Part shown: positions 62,076-64,000 of the stretch, one piece after another
Layout of the letters: every line of letters starts with the position of its first letter
Numbering within the stretch: position 1 is the stretch's first letter
Assembly (NCBI GenBank): GCA_963701245.1
Contig: OY969576.1
Location: 1,240,001-1,304,000 of the forward strand
DNA length: 64,000 nt
DNA from: CAWCCP01 sp963701245
GTDB taxonomy: Bacteria; Patescibacteriota; Saccharimonadia; Saccharimonadales; UBA4665
Reading direction: 5' to 3'
Made by a program: the position numbers and the translations under genes
Notes under the pieces: model-generated
The model's database searches: none
Seen by the model: the letters and a program-made list of their open reading frames with translations, nothing else
What the model was told of the DNA's origin: nothing

Positions 62076-62777
62076 ATGTCATTACCGAAAACTACCTTAT
62101 TCCTACTTATGTCACTCGACGGCAAGATATCAACAGGCGCTAATGACGAAAGAGATTTTGACAAAGATTTGCCGCGACTTGATCATGTCAAGGAAGGTCT
62201 AGCTCAGTACTACAAGCTCGAAGAAGAAACAGATCTATACTCTTTAAATACTGGCAGGTCGATGGCTAAGATCGGCTGGAACGAACCAAAGGATAGCATC
62301 GAAAAACTTCCTGTTACTTTCATAATAGTTGATAATCTTCCTCACTTAACAAATCTCGGCATTGAAAATCTCCTGGAGCGAACAAAGAAGCTATATATCA
62401 TAACGACTAACGAAGCTCATCCGGCACTACATAACACTTCGCCAGATCTCGAAGTTATAGTTTATGACCAAACGATTGACTTCACAGACTTATTTGAAAA
62501 GCTCAAATCCAACGGTGCTGATGCAATGACAATACAGTCGGGCGGTACACTTAATTCCCAGCTAATACGAGAAGGACTAATCAACTACATCTCGCTAGTG
62601 ATAGCACCGATCTTAGTTGGTGGCAAAGACGCCCCCACCCTAATTGATGGCCCGTCATTCAAGACATTTGAGCAACTACAACGGGCATGCCCATTAAAAC
62701 TGATAGAGGCCAAGCCGCTAGAGAACTCCTATCTACATGTTCGCTACCAAGTCATCACCCAGCCGAAAGATAGTTGA
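62076..62777 (+). CDS. dihydrofolate reductase/RibD C-terminal domain family protein
   Basis: A 233-aa reductase-like protein. LFLLMSLDGKIST is the family start, GADAMTIQSGGTLNSQLIREG the nucleotide region and ISLVIAPILVGGKDAPTLID the closing motif. Such proteins reduce pteridine- or pyrimidine-type substrates with NADPH. TATGAT (62064-62069) ends 6 nt before the ATG. A single-gene cassette; the stop codon overlaps repeat B9. Confidence 0.88.
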   Translation: MSLPKTTLFLLMSLDGKISTGANDERDFDKDLPRLDHVKEGLAQYYKLEEETDLYSLNTGRSMAKIGWNEPKDSIEKLPVTFIIVDNLPHLTNLGIENLLERTKKLYIITTNEAHPALHNTSPDLEVIVYDQTIDFTDLFEKLKSNGADAMTIQSGGTLNSQLIREGLINYISLVIAPILVGGKDAPTLIDGPSFKTFEQLQRACPLKLIEAKPLENSYLHVRYQVITQPKDS

Positions 62778-62802
62778 TATAGCAATGACGGTGGCCCTCC
62801 AT
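62771..62802 (+). repeat. cassette-end repeat, class B, copy B9 (right end of array)
   Basis: TAGTTGATATAGCAATGACGG then TGGCCCTCCAT (core 62792-62801). No further copy was seen to the right, and the next gene is chromosomal in style. Confidence 0.78.
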
Positions 62803-62838
62803 AACCATAAGCGTTTTGAATTATTTTAATAGTAATTA

Positions 62839-63531
62839 TTAGTTTATTTTTAGACTAAATGGATTGAAGTTAGTTTTGTAGTCATAGTAGTCTTGATGCT
62901 CAGCTCGTTTCAGTTTTCCAATTACAGAATATGATATTGGTGTTATGATTACCTCAATCATGACTTTTAAAAACCAGGCTGAAAGTATTGAGCGGACTAA
63001 TAAACCGCTTGGTATGACATTAAAAAGCGCAATCGTATAAAAGCAAGTCGTGTCGGCTGCTTCTCCCACAATTGTAGATCCAATTGTTCGTGTCCATAGG
63101 TATTTCCCCTTTGTCAATAATTTCATTTTTGCCATTACAAAATCATTCAGAAATTGACCAGTAAATAATGCTACCCAAGCGCCTAATACTACTCGAGGGA
63201 CTTGACCTAAAACCGCTGTATAGGCAGAGTTTAAAGTAAATCCTGGTGCGGGCGGTAAATAGATTACCAGTTGCAGAAAAATTGCCATTATTATTGTGGA
63301 TGCTATTAAAATCCAAGTAGCTCGTCTGGCCTGTTTATATCCATACACTTCAGTTAATGTATCCCCGATTATATAGTTTATCGGTATGCAAAGTGAGGCT
63401 GCAGATAGCGTAAATATTGAAAAATGAATTATCTTACCAGAAGTAATGTTCACTACTGCCATCATCGTTAAATCTAAATAGATAATTAAGTCTAAATATT
63501 TAAATGAATGTCTTTTAATTAATTGCTTCAT
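62839..63531 (-). CDS. queuosine precursor transporter (YhhQ/QPTR family)
   Basis: A 230-aa protein with six helices. The family hallmarks are FSIFTLSAASLCIPINYIIGDTLTEVYGYKQARRATW and FLNDFVMAKMK near the middle, then an EAADT segment. It imports queuine precursors for tRNA modification, which would suit an organism with little biosynthesis. It lies just outside the right end of the array. Confidence 0.88.
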   Translation of the reverse strand: MKQLIKRHSFKYLDLIIYLDLTMMAVVNITSGKIIHFSIFTLSAASLCIPINYIIGDTLTEVYGYKQARRATWILIASTIIMAIFLQLVIYLPPAPGFTLNSAYTAVLGQVPRVVLGAWVALFTGQFLNDFVMAKMKLLTKGKYLWTRTIGSTIVGEAADTTCFYTIALFNVIPSGLLVRSILSAWFLKVMIEVIITPISYSVIGKLKRAEHQDYYDYKTNFNPFSLKIN

Positions 63532-63603
63532 GAGTACTTCTCCTTAAAAAGCGATTAAAACAAAAATTGAAGCTTTAACAAACAAATGTTAAAATTCTTG
63601 ATT

Positions 63604-64000
63604 ATGGTGAGCCTCAAAGACATAAGTGTACCTGCTCAAGCAAGAGATATTTATAAACTTCTGCTAGATAAAGGAAACTTAAATGCGAATCAAATCGGTC
63701 GAAAATTGGATATTTTTCCCAATGCTGTATACCGTTCAACAGAAACACTAAAAAAACTCGGTTGCATTTCAGAAAGCAAGTCATATCCGGTTGTCTACCA
63801 CGCCACTCCTCCTAATCAATCAGTTGAAAAATTTTTACTTCTTTCACGAGAGGGATTCTTATCTACTTTTTCATACAAAAATATCACTGCTGATGCAAAT
63901 AGTTCACCAAACATATCATTCATAAAAGATCGTGAGACTTTACTTAATAAATATGCCGATTACGCGAAATCAGCTCAAAAACAAATAAATCTAATCATTT
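63604..64000 (+). CDS. TrmB-family transcriptional regulator, C-terminus cut by window edge
   Basis: The first 132 codons are present. An N-terminal winged helix (ARDIYKLLLDKGNLNANQIG, then NAVYRSTETLKKLGC) and the start of a second domain (KDRETLLNKYADYAKSAQKQINLII) match the TrmB layout, in which the C-terminal domain is PLD-like or sugar-binding. It is divergent from the transporter gene and may regulate it. Confidence 0.75.
   Translation, partial: MVSLKDISVPAQARDIYKLLLDKGNLNANQIGRKLDIFPNAVYRSTETLKKLGCISESKSYPVVYHATPPNQSVEKFLLLSREGFLSTFSYKNITADANSSPNISFIKDRETLLNKYADYAKSAQKQINLII

Noticed and set aside
53401..62802. Classical integron with attC sites
   Set aside because: No GTTRRRY/RYYYAAC boxes pair within the repeats, no tyrosine integrase is in the window, and the units carry their own promoters and terminators.
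53401..62802. CRISPR array
   Set aside because: The repeats are 0.4-1.6 kb apart with genes between them, and no cas gene is present.

Overview
The window looks like chromosome of a streamlined, Gram-positive-type bacterium of the Candidate Phyla Radiation, most likely a Saccharibacterium (TM7). This is an inference from gene content: no taxonomic marker gene lies in the window. It rests on a UvrD/PcrA helicase beside a minimal glycolysis cluster, type IV pilin-like and LPXTG-like (LVNTG) surface proteins, many short hypothetical membrane proteins, frequent TAATG/ATGA gene overlaps and standard use of stop codons.

Region 1 (1-9.1 kb, all minus strand) holds a NUDIX hydrolase, pcrA, an acidic membrane protein, tpiA, pgk, pyk and a large unknown protein. 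Region 2 (9.3-18.3 kb) holds a MarR regulator with an MMPL exporter, a pilin-like protein, small membrane proteins, two metabolic enzymes and an HtrA-type protease preceded by a perfect CIRCE operator. Region 3 (18.3-27.2 kb) is accessory. It contains an IS3-family element that has destroyed a histidine-phosphatase gene, a membrane glycosyltransferase, a decayed T4SS-type ATPase gene ending at tRNA-Glu, an IS1595-family transposase, a PIN toxin pair and a broken tRNA-Ser-like sequence with a CUA anticodon.

Region 4 (27.2-45.7 kb) holds a PKD-repeat cell-wall protein, an arginine-related operon (argG fused to an MGS-like domain, a DDAH-like enzyme and an amidohydrolase), and an operon of leucine-dehydrogenase-like, PaaK-like and methyltransferase enzymes with a sensor kinase. 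A ThiF-like protein, an Acg-type nitroreductase, a response regulator, murD, murI and folD follow.

Region 5 (45.7-62.8 kb) is the most interesting part. A serine recombinase gene runs into the 3' end of tRNA-Lys(CTT). To its right lie replication-type genes, a candidate structured RNA, several membrane proteins, and then an array of small gene units. Each unit ends in one of two related repeats (three copies of about 55 bp, nine copies of about 35 bp). All twelve repeats finish in CCTCCA, and most finish in TGGCCCTCCA, which is the exact 3' end of the tRNA-Lys gene. Most units start with an intrinsic terminator followed by a -10 box placed 6 nt before the ATG, so they look transcriptionally insulated and leaderless. 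This resembles an integron-like cassette array, but without attC boxes or a tyrosine integrase. The right edge has a queuosine-precursor transporter and a partial TrmB-type regulator.

Four apparent single-base deletions, all in A/T homopolymers (two in pgk, one each in the glycosyltransferase and an alpha/beta hydrolase), suggest base-calling errors in the assembly.
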